A stretch of DNA of 64,000 bases, from NCBI GenBank assembly GCA_024760905.1, contig CM045729.1:54788580-54852579 (forward strand). Direction: 5' to 3'. Position 1 is the stretch's first letter. The number at the start of each line of letters is the position of its first letter. The notes beneath the pieces are model-generated. The model ran no database searches and was not told the DNA's origin. It was given only the letters and a program-made list of their open reading frames with translations. Position numbers and translations under genes: made by a program. This document shows positions 27,475-38,847 of this stretch, piece after piece. The stretch comes from Plotosus lineatus (taxonomy: Eukaryota > Chordata > Actinopteri > Siluriformes > Plotosidae).

Positions 27475-28490
27475 GCACAGATAAGTTCATGCTCATGAGT
27501 AGTAAGTAATATGCTCATATATCACACATGCCAAACTATGAGAAACTTATTTAATTAATAGAATTTGGTGCAACATCCTTTGATTACAACATCTCGATTC
27601 CTAATGCTTTGAATAAGTCATTACATTTTCTGCAGTTTCTATAGTTCTTTTGTTGGTGCAATGACTCATATTCCATGAAAAACAGTGATTAACCTTTTTC
27701 AGGAAGGAGGGGTCGTATACTTATTTTTATTACCTCTAGTATCATTCTGCGACCTCATATTCTAAGAAAATATAAGACAAATGACATCTCACACCTCGAG
27801 GGTCCCCAGGTCTGTCTTTAGCTTAGTTTATTGGCTAAGCAGACTTTTAGCTTCTCTTCTCATGTCACATGGTTTCCTCTGGCTTTAGTAGTTTCTTCCC
27901 AATTCCAAAACATTGCAGTAGGTAGATTGGATGTTGATGTCAACGATAGGTTCACACTATATGCACCAAATAAATTTCCGATTTTCATGTACTGTATATT
28001 TATACACAGTGAACGTCCTTTCCCCCCCGTTGTTTGTCTTTGTGTGCCATTTTTACATGTTTCTAGTTCTGGACTCAGAGATTAGCAGAGGATATCACAG
28101 AGCATGTTCTTTCAACACTCTTTCAGTGATTATATCAACTATAAAACCCAAGAAATTAAAATATTGTGGAAGGGGTCTCACGTGAGTACACAAGTCTCCA
28201 CACTGGTTACATTTGTGTACTGTCTGGCAGTTACTTAATTGTGTTGCGTCAGGAGGTTAATTTACTTGGGACAGGTGGGTGTTTTTATGAGCTGCTCCTG
28301 AGAGAATCTGGAGTGATGGTCTTGCAGTTTCTATGGAAATTAAAAGAGAGAAAGCCTCAACCTGCATCAAGAGTGCAGTAAACTCCTTTCCCTCATTACT
28401 TACACTCAGGGGTGCTTGAAACAGACAACTGCACCAGAGAGAACTTTACCACTGACTCTGTGAGTTACAATAAATGTGTCGGCGTTGGAT
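27475..28490. other. Intronic unique sequence
   Basis: No feature recognised. Confidence 0.5.
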
Positions 28491-28497
28491 GCTTATA

Positions 28498-29302
28498 GAG
28501 GGATCCCTCACTTTCCGCGGTTAATGAGGACTGAGACCCCCCCCCCCATGCGACCACCGAATTCCGCAAAGTAGGATCCACACCCCCTGACTGACGTATA
28601 TATGCATGTATACGTGCATCACTTCACTTATCCCTTAACATCCGAGGATGTCGTTGGGGTGCCTTCATGGCGAGACTTGGGCTGATTTGGCCTGGCGGAG
28701 CCCATCCCTCTCCAGGTTGTAGAAACACGCTGATGGCTTTGAAGTCTACTCTTTACGAAAGTCAGCAGTGGTTCTTTTACATGAACCTCACCATAGGCAG
28801 TGAGAGACATGGCCTGCCTTTGATAACCCAGTTAGCTGCACTGGGGGGACAGTGACAACCTTGTGGGGACTCAAACCCCCCAACCTTAGGATCAGCAACC
28901 CTGTGCCCTAACCACTAGACCACCACTGCACTTATATGTATATAATATCAATAAATACATACTCAACGCTATAAATGCTAATAATAACAATTAAACATTC
29001 AAAAATAATGCATAAGATGTAAATAAAATATAAATACACACATACAGATACACGCGTGCACAAAGAGATGTGCACCTCACATAATAATGTAAGTAGTTGT
29101 GATGGGGGGTTTTGGGTTGTTTTTGTTTTTGTTTGTTTGGGTTTTTTTTTTGCATAATCGGCCTTGTTTTTGCGGCATTTTCCTTAACTTTTCCCCGATT
29201 CCTCTTTAATTTCCTTATTTTTGAATTTGATGAATATTTTTGAAAAATCCACGATGCACTGAAGCTGCATGAATTGAAGTGCGAAGTAAGGAGGGATCCC
29301 TG
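28498..29302 (+). mobile_element. Tigger-like MITE, family iii, split by a SINE
   Basis: Left end GAGGGATCCCTCACTTTCCG, right end AAGGAGGGATCCCTG followed by TA. The SINE at 28622-28930 interrupts it. Confidence 0.87.
28622..28930 (-). mobile_element. tRNA-SINE with a third tail (type C)
   Basis: Head and body are as in the other copies. After GTGTTTCTACAACCTGG the minus strand continues AGAGGGATGGGCTCCGCCAG and CATCCTCGGATGTTAAGG, unlike the RTE or L2 tails. The source of this tail is not identified. Confidence 0.85.
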
Positions 29303-29425
29303 TATACATTTTCGGAAGTGTGAATGGTATTGTTTCCGGTTGGTCACAAGGCCTTCAACATCAAAAAACACTCACTCACTAATTTCCCAAACCTTAAATA
29401 TATGAGTGAGTGAGTGTTACTCGGG

Positions 29426-30426
29426 AGGAGTTTGCCAGGAATGTTCTAGAAGTGAAAAGAGTGTCAGACAGAGTGATGAGTCTCAAGTTAGAAATTAAAG
29501 GTGTGATGGTCAATGTTGTTAGTGCTTATGCCCCACAGACAGGATGTGAGCGAGAAGAGAAGGAGAGATTCTGGAGGGAGTTAGATGAAGTGATGCAGAG
29601 TACCCCCAGAGGTGAAAGAGTGGTCATTGGGGCAGACTTCAATGGACATGTTGGTGCAGGAAACAGAGGGGACGAGGAAGTGATGGGTAGGTTTGGTATC
29701 CAGGACAGGAACGCAGAAGGACAGATGTTGGTAGATTTTGCAAAAAGGATGGAAATGGCTGTAGTGAATACTTTCTTCCAGAAGAGAGAGGAGCATAGGG
29801 TGACTTATAAAAGCGGAGGTAGGAGCACACAGGTAGACTACATCTTGTGCAGGCGATGTAATTTAAAGGAAGTCAGTGACTGCAAAGTAGTAGCGGGTGA
29901 GAGTGTTGCCAAACAGCATAGGATGGTGGTGTGCAGGATGATGCTGATGGTGAGGAAGGTGAAGAAGGCAAAGGCAGAGCAGAAGACAAAGTGGTGGAAG
30001 TTGAAAAAGGAAGAGTGTCGGGTTGTCTTCAAGGAGGAGTTGAAACAGGCTTTGGGTGGTCAGGAAGTGCTTCCAGATGACTGGACAACTACAGCGAATG
30101 TGATCAGGGAGACAGGTAGGAGAATATTTGGTGTGTCATCTGGAAGGAAAGTAGATAAGGAGACTTGGTGGTGGAATGAGGAAGTGCAGGAGTGTGTACA
30201 AAGGAAGAGATTAGCTAAGAAGAAGTGGGACATTGAGAAAACCGAAGAGAGTAAACAGGAGTACAGGGAGACACAGCGTAAGGCAAAGGTAGCAGTGTCA
30301 AAGGCCAAACAGAGTGCGTTTGATGACTTGTATGCTCGGCTGGAAAGTAAGGAGGAGAAAATGATTTATACAGGTTGGCACAGCAGAGAAATAGAGATGG
30401 GAAGGACGTGCAGCAAGTTAGATTGA
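29426..30426 (+). pseudogene. RTE endonuclease part of copy 3
   Basis: Reads RVSDRVMSLKLEIKGVMVN, SAYAPQ, VVIGADFNGHVGAG, STQVDYILCRRCN, KQHRMVVC and WWWNEEVQECVQ. The first endonuclease strands are lost by 5' truncation. The frame is lost after a missing G near 30352. Confidence 0.88.
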
Positions 30427-30541
30427 TAAAGGACAGAGAGGGAAATGTATTGACTGATGACAGAAGTGTGCTGGGAAGATGGAAAGAGTACTTTGAAGAG
30501 CTGATGAATGAGGAAAATGAGAGAGAAAAAGAGTAGAAGAG

Positions 30542-32026
30542 GTGACTGTTGAGGACCAGGAAGTAGCAAAGATTAGTAAGGGTGAAGTGAGGAGGGCATT
30601 GAAGAGGATGAAGAATGGAAAGGCAGTTGGTCCTGATGACATACCGGTGGAGGTATGGAAGTGTCTAGGAGAGGTAGCAGTAGATTTTCTGACAAGAACA
30701 TTTAACAAGGTCTTAGAGAGTGAGAGGATGCCAGAGGAATGGAGGAGAAGTGTGCTGGTGCCCATTTTTAAGAACAAGGGAGACGTGCAGAGTTGTGGCA
30801 ACTACAGAGGGATAAAGTTGATGAGCCATACGATGAAGTTATGGGAAAGAATAGTGGAAGCTAGACTAAGGGCAGAAGTCAGCATTTGTGAACAACAGTT
30901 TGGTTTCATGCCCAGAAAGAGCACCACAGATGCAGTGTTTGCCTTGAGGATGTTAATGGAGAAGTACAGAGAAGGTCAGACGGAGCTGCATTGTGCCTTT
31001 GTGGATCTGGAGAAAGCATATGACAGGGTGCCGAGAGAAGAACTGTGGTATTGCATGAGGAAGTCTGGAGTGGCAGAGAAGTATGTTAGAGTGGTGCAGG
31101 ACATGTATGAGAGATGTAAGACAGTGGTGAGGTGTGCTGTCGGTGTGACAGAAGAGTTCAAGGTGGAGGTGGGACTGCATCAAGGGTCAGCTCTCAGCCC
31201 CTTCTTGTTCGCTATGGTGATGGACAGGCTGACAGACGAGGTTAGACAAGATTCCCCATGGACTATGATGTTTGCAGATGACATTGTAATCTGTAGTGAG
31301 AGCAGAGAACAAGTGCAGGAAAATCTAGAGAGGTGGAGGTATGCCCTGGAAAGGAGGGGAATGAAGATTAGCCTCAGTAAGACAGAGTACATGTGCATGA
31401 ATGCCAAGGACCAAAGAGGAACGGTGAGATTACAGGGAGCAGACATAAAAAAGGTGGAGGATTTTAAGTACTTAGGCTCAACAATCCAGAGCAATGGCGA
31501 GTGTGGAAAAGAGGTCAAGAAGCGTGTGCAGGCAGGTTGGAATGGTTGGAGAAAAGTGTCCGGTGTGATGTGTGATAGGAGGGTATCGGCAAAAATGAAA
31601 GGAAAAGTGTACAAAACGGTGTTGAGGCCAACGATGCTGTATGGGTTAGAAACAGTGGCCCTGGGGAAAAGACAGGAGGCAGAGTTGGAGGTAGCAGAGA
31701 TGAAAATGTTGAGGTTCTCTTTGGGAGTAACGAGGATGGATAGGATTAGGAATGAGTACGTCAGAGGGACAGCACATGTAAGACGTTTTGGAGACAAAGT
31801 CAGAGAGGCTAGATTGAGATGGTTTGGACATGTACAGAGGAGGGATAGTGAGTATATTGGTAATAGGATGCTGAGGCTGGAACTACCAGGCAAAAGGCCT
31901 AGAGGAAGACCAAAGAGACGATTCATGGATGTGGTAAAGGAGGACATGAAGGTCGTTGGTGTAAGAGAAGAAGATGCAAAGGATAGGGTGAGATGGAGGC
32001 AGATGATTCGCTGTGGCGACCCCTGA
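30542..32026 (+). pseudogene. RTE reverse transcriptase part of copy 3, open 494 codons
   Basis: The frame is open from EVAKISKGEVRRALKRM through [102 protein letters not shown] to RWFGHVQRRD and a basic C terminus. All RT motifs, including FADD, are intact. A missing A near 30529 separates it from the upstream frame. The listed Met is not native; the polyprotein is normally continuous. Confidence 0.92.
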
Positions 32027-32094
32027 AGGGAAAAGCCGAAAGGAAAAGAAGAAGAAAGAAGGAGTGTTACTCGGGTCATCGGAAGGCTTGTAAC

Positions 32095-32372
32095 TATTAC
32101 ACCCGACATTGGGCAACGGCAGACTACACCGTGAACAGCTTACCAGACTATGACAGGGCAAACACATGCAACCCCTCACACTCACACTTACAACATGGGG
32201 CAATCTGGAGCAGCCAGTAAGCCTAATGTGCATGTCTTTGGACTGTTGGAAGTATGGGGAGAGCATACGGACACCTCACAGAGATGTCTAAGCACAGGAA
32301 TCAAGTCCAGGACCTTCTTGCTGCCGGGCAGATGTGCGGACCACTGTGCCACCATGTCGCCCACCAAGGAAA
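32095..32372 (-). mobile_element. L2-type LINE 3' UTR fragment
   Basis: GTGCATGTCTTTGGACTGTT, AGGACCTTCTTGCTGCCG and CCACTGTGCCACCATGTCGC are hallmark reversed L2 3' UTR pieces. Confidence 0.75.
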
Positions 32373-32566
32373 CAGTGACTTCAAAATCATGGATGAATCG
32401 TAGGTCGTTGGAAGCAGCACATTTTCAATACAGTACATCCCTCTCACAAATCACTTGTTTGATTTAAAATATGCAGTGAAGATATTTACTGAGTATTTGC
32501 TGTAACCACAAAGTGTTTTGCCTGATATTTACTATAAAACTAAAAATATATGTACACTTCAGTTCC

Positions 32567-32850
32567 AAGGGCAGGGTAAAGGTGCTGGATCATTGATCCT
32601 AAGGTTGGGGGTTCAAGCCCCACTCACCACAGGTTGTCACTGTCCCCCAGCTGGCCATGTCTCTCACTGTCTATGGTGTGAGGTTCATGTCAAAGAACCA
32701 TTGCTGACTTTCATCAAGAGTAGCTGCAAAGTCATCAGCGTGTTTCCGCCCTGCGATGGCCTGGCGAACTGTCCCAGAAGTACTCTGCCCTCGCCCAGAG
32801 TCGGCTGGCATGGGCACCAGCCTCCCCGCGACCCTAATTAGGATAAATTT
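32567..32850 (+). mobile_element. tRNA-SINE, type B tail
   Basis: GGGCAGGGTAAAGGTGCTGG head, GGTTCAAGCCC B box, body with a small deletion, then the L2-like end CGACCCTAATTAGGATAAA. Confidence 0.88.
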
Positions 32851-32915
32851 CTACTTAATAATTTTCCCCTATCTGTACTGTTTTGACTATTGTTTGGATA
32901 AAAATGTCCAGTGTA

Positions 32916-33817
32916 CAGTCGGCCCTCTACTTTACAACCTCTTTTTACGAAAAGCGCCAAACGCGCCATTCAAAAATTCAAACGCACCATTCAAACATTC
33001 AAACAATCTGCGAGTTGCTCTCTCATTGGCTGTCTCCCAACATCCCGCCCCGCTGGCCTCCCATTCGTCAGGAGGGAGCTGAACTGTACTCATACTTCCT
33101 GTTTGTCACTTCCTGTTTGTTCGTGAATGTGAGTTGAACAGGACTGTTGGCTCGTGAGTTTTTTGAGCGTGATCATTGCAGCATTATATTTCGTTATCCA
33201 TCATGGACCCCAAGAAAGTGATTCCCGGTGACACCGAAAAGAAGAAGCGGGCTCCATTATCAATCGAAGTGAAGCAGGAGATAAAAAAATTGATTGATTG
33301 AAACATATTTTATTCATTGAAGAAAGGGATTGGGCACAAGTTATCCAACTTAGTGAAGCCCTCTCCAAGGATTATTTTAGCCAAAATATGAAAGTGGGAT
33401 GCGGTTGAGCGAAATCGTAAAGGAGTATGGCCGAAACCCCTCTACAATCGGGATGATATTGAAGCAGAAGGAGACCTTAAAAGCGGAGATACAGTGACGG
33501 AGGTGATTATTTCGGAAAACGCAACCGCCATATTTAAGGACCTCGTGAAGGAGGGTGGAGGTGGGGGTGATGGTTTTTCAGACCAACAACCCCCGGACTT
33601 TAAAGCGTCGCACGGGTGGTTTGAGAGATATAAAAAAAGGTAAATAATTTTCTTTTACTTTAAACACATATTTCATACAAAATTTGTGTACTTTAATAAA
33701 TTTTAAAGGGTTTCTGGGGTAGTCTTGGGAGCCTTGGAACAAATCACACGTTTTACATGAAAAATGCATCTCTACTTACGAAAAAGGCGATTAATTTCGT
33801 AAGTAGAGGTGCAACTC
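32916..33817 (+). mobile_element. Tigger element, family i, non-autonomous
   Basis: Starts after TA with CAGTCGGCCCTCTAC. Contains a decayed transposase start (MDPKKVIPG, KKKRAPLSIEVKQEI) typical of the CENP-B/Tigger DNA-binding domain, then ASHGWFERYKK, and ends near TCGTAAGTAGAGG. The catalytic DDE part is absent. Confidence 0.87.
33203..33642 (+). pseudogene. Tigger transposase N-terminal remnant
   Basis: Readable pieces: MDPKKVIPGDTEKKKRAPLS, VEKE-like EYGRNPSTIG-type sequence with shifts, IISENATAIFKDLV and DFKASHGWFERY. This is the pogo/CENP-B helix-turn-helix pair without the DDE domain; shifts and an insertion near 33290-33390 break it. Confidence 0.7.
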
Positions 33818-33910
33818 TATAAGCATAATAAGTACAGTTATGACATCAACTTGTGTAATCATAGCTAAGTTGAATAAACACTGATAGATAATACTGTAGA
33901 CATTTCATAT

Positions 33911-34257
33911 TGTCTATTCATTCATTTTCTAAGCTGCTTATTCCTAATTAGGGTCACCGGGAGGCTGGCACCCATCTCAGCCAACTCTGGACGAGGGCAG
34001 CTACACCCTGGACAGCTCGCCAGGCCACTGGAGGGCCAAGACTCACAAACCATTCACACAAACTCATACATAGGGGTGATTCAGAACAACCAATTAGCCT
34101 ACTGTGCATGTTTTTGTACTGCGGGAGGAAACCGGAGGAAACGAATGCAAGCACGCGGAGAATGTGCAAACTTGACGCGACAACACCTAGACTGGGAATC
34201 AAACGTAGGCCTCCTTGCTGTGAGGTGAACGTGCTACCCACTATACCACCGTGCCAC
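33911..34257 (-). mobile_element. L2-type LINE 3' UTR fragment
   Basis: The terminal part (CCTAATTAGGGTCACCGGGA, CACCCATCTCAGCCAACTCT, CACCCTGGACAGCTCGCCAG) is the same sequence as the type B SINE tail; the rest continues as L2 3' UTR to CCACTATACCACCGTGCCA. Confidence 0.82.
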
Positions 34258-34657
34258 CCTATTTCATACTACTTCACTAATACTCTTTTACCTTGATGGA
34301 AAATGAGCGCATCATTTCTTTCAAGAAAGAAAATTGCACAGAGATTACAAATGTGAGACAAGGGTAAGGAGTTCTTACAGGACTTCTGCATCAACAATTA
34401 ACATTGGAGATTTCCAAAACATCTTCACAAGTGTCAGCCATTCCAAATTCAAACTGTGGCTGGCTACTGATGTTTATATTCTCCTTTTGTGGACTTTAAG
34501 TCCTTACTCCCAGCAGTGTACTCCAGTGTTCGAAGGCAGAGTTAGTGGTAACTGAGTAATTAATTTAGTTGACCTGGATCCACACACCTTTCGATAAGAA
34601 CTTAGAGACATGTCTCAGTAGAACCTTTCATATCCCGTGTTCTTTCTAGTTACTTAC

Positions 34658-34732
34658 CCTACCATCGGTCCGCCACGATCTAGACTGTAAACCTGCCTGG
34701 GGTTAAGCAAGTACTGTAACTTCCGCAGCACC
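34658..34732 (-). CDS. dgkb: dgkb exon n: catalytic domain
   Basis: 75 bases, with a TCATAAG acceptor and GTAAGT donor. After the last base of Arg it reads VLRKLQYLLNPRQVYSLDRG then GPMV plus two bases of Gly, matching the RKFQYLLNPRQVYSL segment of DGK beta. The TAAG acceptor lacks the usual pyrimidine at -3, and a long CT tract starts about 105 bases upstream. Confidence 0.93.
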
Positions 34733-34832
34733 CTTATGAAGACAAAAAAGACAATTGTGAGTTCTGATGAGTGAGATTAAAAAAGTTATGGGGACATTTA
34801 TACTTAAAAAATAGTGACTTGTGCACCTTATG

Positions 34833-34836
<4 letters not shown>

Positions 34837-34887
<51 letters not shown>

Positions 34888-34948
34888 TCTCTCTCTCTGT
34901 CTCTCTCTCTCTATCTCTTTCTCATTATCTTTGTCTCTCTCTTTTTCA

Positions 34949-34980
<32 letters not shown>

Positions 34981-35119
34981 TTCTCTCTCTATCTCTTTCT
35001 CATTGTCTCTGTCTCTCTCTCTTTGTCTCACTCTCTCTCTCTCTCTCTCTCTTTGGCTCTCTCTCTCCCTCCTCTCTCTCTGTCTCTCTTTCTCTTACTC
35101 TGTCTCTCTCTATCGCTTT

Positions 35120-35207
<88 letters not shown>

Positions 35208-35455
35208 TTTTTGTCTCTCTCTCTCTATCTATTTGTCTCTCTCTCTCTATCTCTTTGTCTCTCTCTTTCTTTCTCGTCTCTATCTCTGTCGCTCTCTCTC
35301 TCTTTCTCTCTGTTTCTGTCTCTCTCTTTCTCGTTGTCTCTGTCTCTCTGTCTCTCTATTGCTTTCTTGTCTCTCTCGCTTTGTCTCTCTCTCTCTCTCT
35401 CTTTGTCCCTCTCTCTCTCTCATTGTCTATGTCTCTCATTCTTTGTCTCTCTTTG

Positions 35456-35490
<35 letters not shown>

Positions 35491-35568
35491 CTCTCTCTAC
35501 CGCTTTCTCATTCTCTTGCTCTGTCTCTTTGTCTCTCTTTCTTTCTCGTCTCTGTCTCTCTCTCTCTG

Positions 35569-35600
<32 letters not shown>
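34837..35600. repeat. Long CT-rich (polypyrimidine) tract with TA insert
   Basis: About 760 bp of CTCTCT with TTTGTCTCT-type variants, interrupted by TA and T runs at 35162-35212. On the dgkb sense strand it is a GA tract ending about 105 bases before exon n. Confidence 0.97.
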
Positions 35601-35602
35601 AA

Positions 35603-35607
35603 ACACA

Positions 35608-35684
<77 letters not shown>

Positions 35685-35685
35685 T
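35603..35685. repeat. (CA)n microsatellite
   Basis: Directly follows the CT tract. Confidence 0.97.
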
Positions 35686-35814
35686 TACACAGTTTTCAGC
35701 ATCTGTAACAAGCAAGTTATACTTGGAGTTATAAATGAAATCTCTGTAAGGTCCATAACATTTTTCTCTTTCACTACTGCTTTATGTGTCTCAGAAGTGG
35801 AAACAAGGGTGAGT

Positions 35815-35870
35815 AAGAGAGGCAGAGAGAGAGAGAGGGAGAAAGAGCCAGAAAGAGAGATAGAGAGATA
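35815..35870. repeat. Short GA tract
   Basis: GAGAGAGAGAGGGAGAAAG-type repeat, opposite in sense to the CT tract 200 bp away, so the two could pair. Confidence 0.85.
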
Positions 35871-35874
35871 GAGT

Positions 35875-36540
35875 CTAAAAGTCTAAGGCACATCATACAA
35901 AAAGCTTTTAGTCCAGAACATTGCTCATTATGTCAGAAGAAGTGATAATCTGTGCCCTTACAACCAATAAAAAGCCATTCTTTCAATTGGAAATAATATA
36001 AGAGCCAAGAGTAGAAACCGCCCAAGCTATCGTTTAAAGCGCTGAACACCATGATGAGAGAGGAAAAATACAATAGACACCAAATCTGATTCAGAGATGA
36101 CCACTTCATCGACTTATTTGCATCAAGGGAGCAGTACAAATAGTGTTCTTTTTTTGAATCTGGGGCAGTTAACGTGTCTTTGTGTGAGCTCGAGTCTAAT
36201 AATAGGGAATAATCGGGCCATTATTGGTATTTATAAATGCGTTGCTATGGTGACGCTCTTGCTGGATCCCAAATTGGTCCCTCGGCAAATTGAGGATATG
36301 TGGTGGGCGGTGAGAGCTGTAACAACACCTACATTCATCCTTCTTGAACAGCAGCGCTGCCTTCTGCTTGCTTTGATGATATTTAGGACAGAATGACAAG
36401 CAGGAATAGCAGAATGGACATGCTAGACATGCTAGAATTGCACAATATGATTATAGAAAGCAGAAATGCTTTCTGGTGAACAATATGCAAACCAGGAAAT
36501 ATAAGAGGATATAAATAAGTGAGTCAAATATAAACACCCT
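35875..36540. other. Intronic unique sequence
   Basis: No feature recognised. Confidence 0.5.
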
Positions 36541-36544
36541 GCAC

Positions 36545-36618
36545 CTTTCTCCCTGTCGACCACCGCTCTTAGGATTAACCAGTACCAGTAGAGGGTGTGT
36601 TCCTGGAAGAGGGGTGAT
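36545..36618 (-). CDS. dgkb: dgkb exon m: start of the catalytic domain
   Basis: 74 bases, with a TTTCAG acceptor and a GTGCAG donor. It reads [20 protein letters not shown] then RQGE plus two bases of Arg. The [12 protein letters not shown] block opens every DGK catalytic domain. A degenerate L2 tail begins 37 bases upstream of the acceptor. Confidence 0.94.
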
Positions 36619-36654
36619 CTGAAAATGGAAAAGAAAAGCATCACTTTTGTTATT

Positions 36655-36768
36655 TCATTTCATTTTCCAAACTGATTTTTCCTTTATTAGGGTCGCACGG
36701 AGACTGCAGCCCAAACCACTGAAGCCAGGGCACACTCTGAATAGCTCACCAGACTATCAAAGGCTCAA
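36655..36768 (-). mobile_element. L2-type tail fragment next to dgkb exon m
   Basis: TTATTAGGGTCGCACGGAGA and GGGCACACTCTGAATAGCTC resemble the L2/type B tail in reverse; an A-run follows. Confidence 0.65.
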
Positions 36769-36877
36769 AAAAAAAAAAAGAAAAAGAAAAAGCAGGACTA
36801 TACATCTTTTTTTAAAATACAAATATGTTGGGAAACTTCTCAAACTTGTACAGACAACAACCAGGGCAGTGGCTGAC

Positions 36878-36985
36878 CTGTAAAGCTTGACCATCTCCAG
36901 TAAACTTAAAGCATTGGTTGGCGTCATCAGGACTGGTGTTAGGGGATGACTCTCCCTCTCCTCTTTTTGCTATTGAGTGACGATC
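36878..36985 (-). CDS. dgkb: dgkb exon l: variable linker before the catalytic domain
   Basis: 108 bases, phase 0 to 0, with an ATCCAG acceptor and GTCAGC donor. It reads [36 protein letters not shown]. Only the final GDGQ-LQ is conserved with DGK beta; the rest is the divergent acidic and Ser-rich spacer. Length divisible by three would allow in-frame skipping. Confidence 0.85.
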
Positions 36986-37105
36986 CTGGATAAGTGCAAA
37001 TGCATTGTCACAATTATGCAGTGATATATGATAGATATGGATTATGCAGTAATGTGTCAGAGCATTAAAATCATGCATCGCATTATACTGAAAGACTCGA
37101 CTGAC

Positions 37106-37204
37106 CAGTACAACAGGGCAGATGTAAGATGGTAAGAGAATGTGATCCCTTAATGCTCCACCATCACAGTCTGGCTTAACATGAGAGGCGCACTTATTAT
37201 GGAG
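37106..37204 (-). CDS. dgkb: dgkb exon k: end of second C1 finger
   Basis: 99 bases, phase 0 to 0, with a CAACAG acceptor and GTCAGT donor. It reads [20 protein letters not shown] then [13 protein letters not shown], the conserved link from the C1b finger to the catalytic region. The +3 C in the donor is unusual. Confidence 0.93.
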
Positions 37205-37280
37205 CTGTTGAGAAAAACAGAAATCTGCAGTAAAGGACCTGAAACACATGGCCAGAAATAATAAAGTTTGCATCCATCTG

Positions 37281-37420
<140 letters not shown>

Positions 37421-37784
37421 GTAATAGATAGATCCATCTGACTGACTGACCCTGTGTATACTACAGTAGAGCACGTTGGTAACAAAAATGAAGGAAATAT
37501 TGCCACCAAGAGGTAGAAACCACGCATTGCAACATTGTAAACTTAACATTTTATTGAAATTACAGTACAGACACTTTAACTGTTCACTTGTACCAACAAA
37601 ATAAAACCCTAAGGCTCTGTAAAATGTATCTAAACCCAGTAGATACCAAGAGCTTACTGTTCAAATTCTAAAAACAATGATCATTTTCAATAAGTCTGTG
37701 ACAATCAAACTGACTGCTCAATTTTAAAACAAGACATTTTTATCTAAAACTCTTAATGGCCACCAGACAGTGGTACATACTTAC

Positions 37785-37901
37785 AGTAATTTGACACCAA
37801 ACACAATGAAGGCCAGTAAGGCCCTGGTAGTATTTGATACTGCGGTGACATCGATCACACTTGGTTGGAGAATTACCCTCCATCCATACATGCTGCATAG
37901 C
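37785..37901 (-). CDS. dgkb: dgkb exon j: second C1 zinc finger, N part
   Basis: 117 bases, phase 0 to 0, with a CTGCAG acceptor and GTAAGT donor. It reads [20 protein letters not shown], then [19 protein letters not shown]. Together with the next exon all C1b ligands are present: H-X10-C-X2-C-X14-C-X2-C-X4-H-X2-C-X7-C. Confidence 0.94.
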
Positions 37902-37904
37902 CTG

Positions 37905-38350
37905 CAGGGAGAAAAGAAGGAACTTTAACTATGGAAGAATTATGCAAATTATAGAAACATAAATAGGATGTTAGGTATTGTGGCCACATTGAAGCCATAT
38001 TTCACATCCCATGCCAAAAAAAATCCAGACCAATTACACAAATAATACACACAAATGCATGCGTGGGTTTCCTCTGGGTAATTGAGTTTCCATCCACAGT
38101 TGAAAAAGTGAAGAATTGCTCATATTGGTGTGATTCTTTATTTGTCTCTCTCTGACGGGACAGAGTGGTGACCTGCCTAGAGTGTGCCTCAGATTAACTC
38201 CAGATCACCCTGACAAATAGGGGGTATGAATAATGGATGGAGGGATCAACTTACACAGCACAGTTTGATTAACAACATATTAAAAAACAAGCCCAAACAC
38301 TTATTGTGTAATCAAAGATGCATCCTTTTTCCTCTGCTTTCTGCTCTTTT
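37905..38350. other. Intronic sequence, possible worn L2 fragment
   Basis: GGTTTCCTCTGGGTAATTGA near 38068 faintly resembles L2; otherwise nothing recognised. Confidence 0.4.
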
Positions 38351-38352
38351 CC

Positions 38353-38530
38353 CCACCAGTGCTGCTAACCGGGTTATCAAGGTCCGGCCATGTCTCGCAC
38401 CCTCTATGGTGAGAGGCATGTAAGAGAAGCATTACTGACTTTTCTCAAGAGTAAGTTGCATAGCTGTTAGCATGTTTCTGCCCAGTGATGGCTTGGCCAG
38501 CTGTCCAGGGTGTTCTCCGCTCTCACCTTT
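38353..38530 (+). mobile_element. tRNA-SINE fragment, type B tail
   Basis: Body GCTAACCGGGTTATCAAGG through GCTGTCCAGGGTGTTCTCC; both head and extreme 3' end are missing. Confidence 0.8.
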
Positions 38531-38667
38531 TACTAAATCTTTTATGCTTAATCAGCCTTCACACTATGACGAATTGTCCAGCATACGGACAATTTTTGAC
38601 ATTCACTGCTTTCACTAAAGTTAGTTTTGATTTCTTTGTTAGCTGTTTTAATACATTCCCATATACC

Positions 38668-38847
38668 AGTGCTTCTCAATTATTTTCTGTGACGCCCCCT
38701 CGAAGATGAAAAAAAACATTTCACGCCCCCAACCGCCCAGTGAGCGACTATAAATACTGTAATATTTTTGTCTATACAATTGTTATTAGTACACCTCTGC
38801 ATAGCATTGTATCTTTATGAACATTAAAAACAAAAAAGAAAGAAATA
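38668..38847 (+). mobile_element. Possible hAT-type transposon end
   Basis: CAGTGCTTCTCAATTATTTT followed by GACGCCCCC resembles hAT (Charlie-like) termini. It is interrupted by the adjacent Tc1 element and no partner end was seen. Confidence 0.4.

Larger units (their letters stand above)
29426..32061 (+). mobile_element. RTE-type LINE copy 3, 5'-truncated, young
   Basis: It is flanked by the 14-bp repeat GAGTGTTACTCGGG at 29412-29425 and 32062-32075. The tail reads GCGACCCCTGAAGGGAAAAG..AAAGAAGAAG. Coding is disrupted only by two one-base gaps relative to copy 1, so this is the best-preserved RT in the window. Confidence 0.95.

Noticed and set aside
36097..36396. 99-codon plus-strand ORF
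   Set aside because: No domain, opposite to dgkb, in unique intronic sequence; no support beyond being open.
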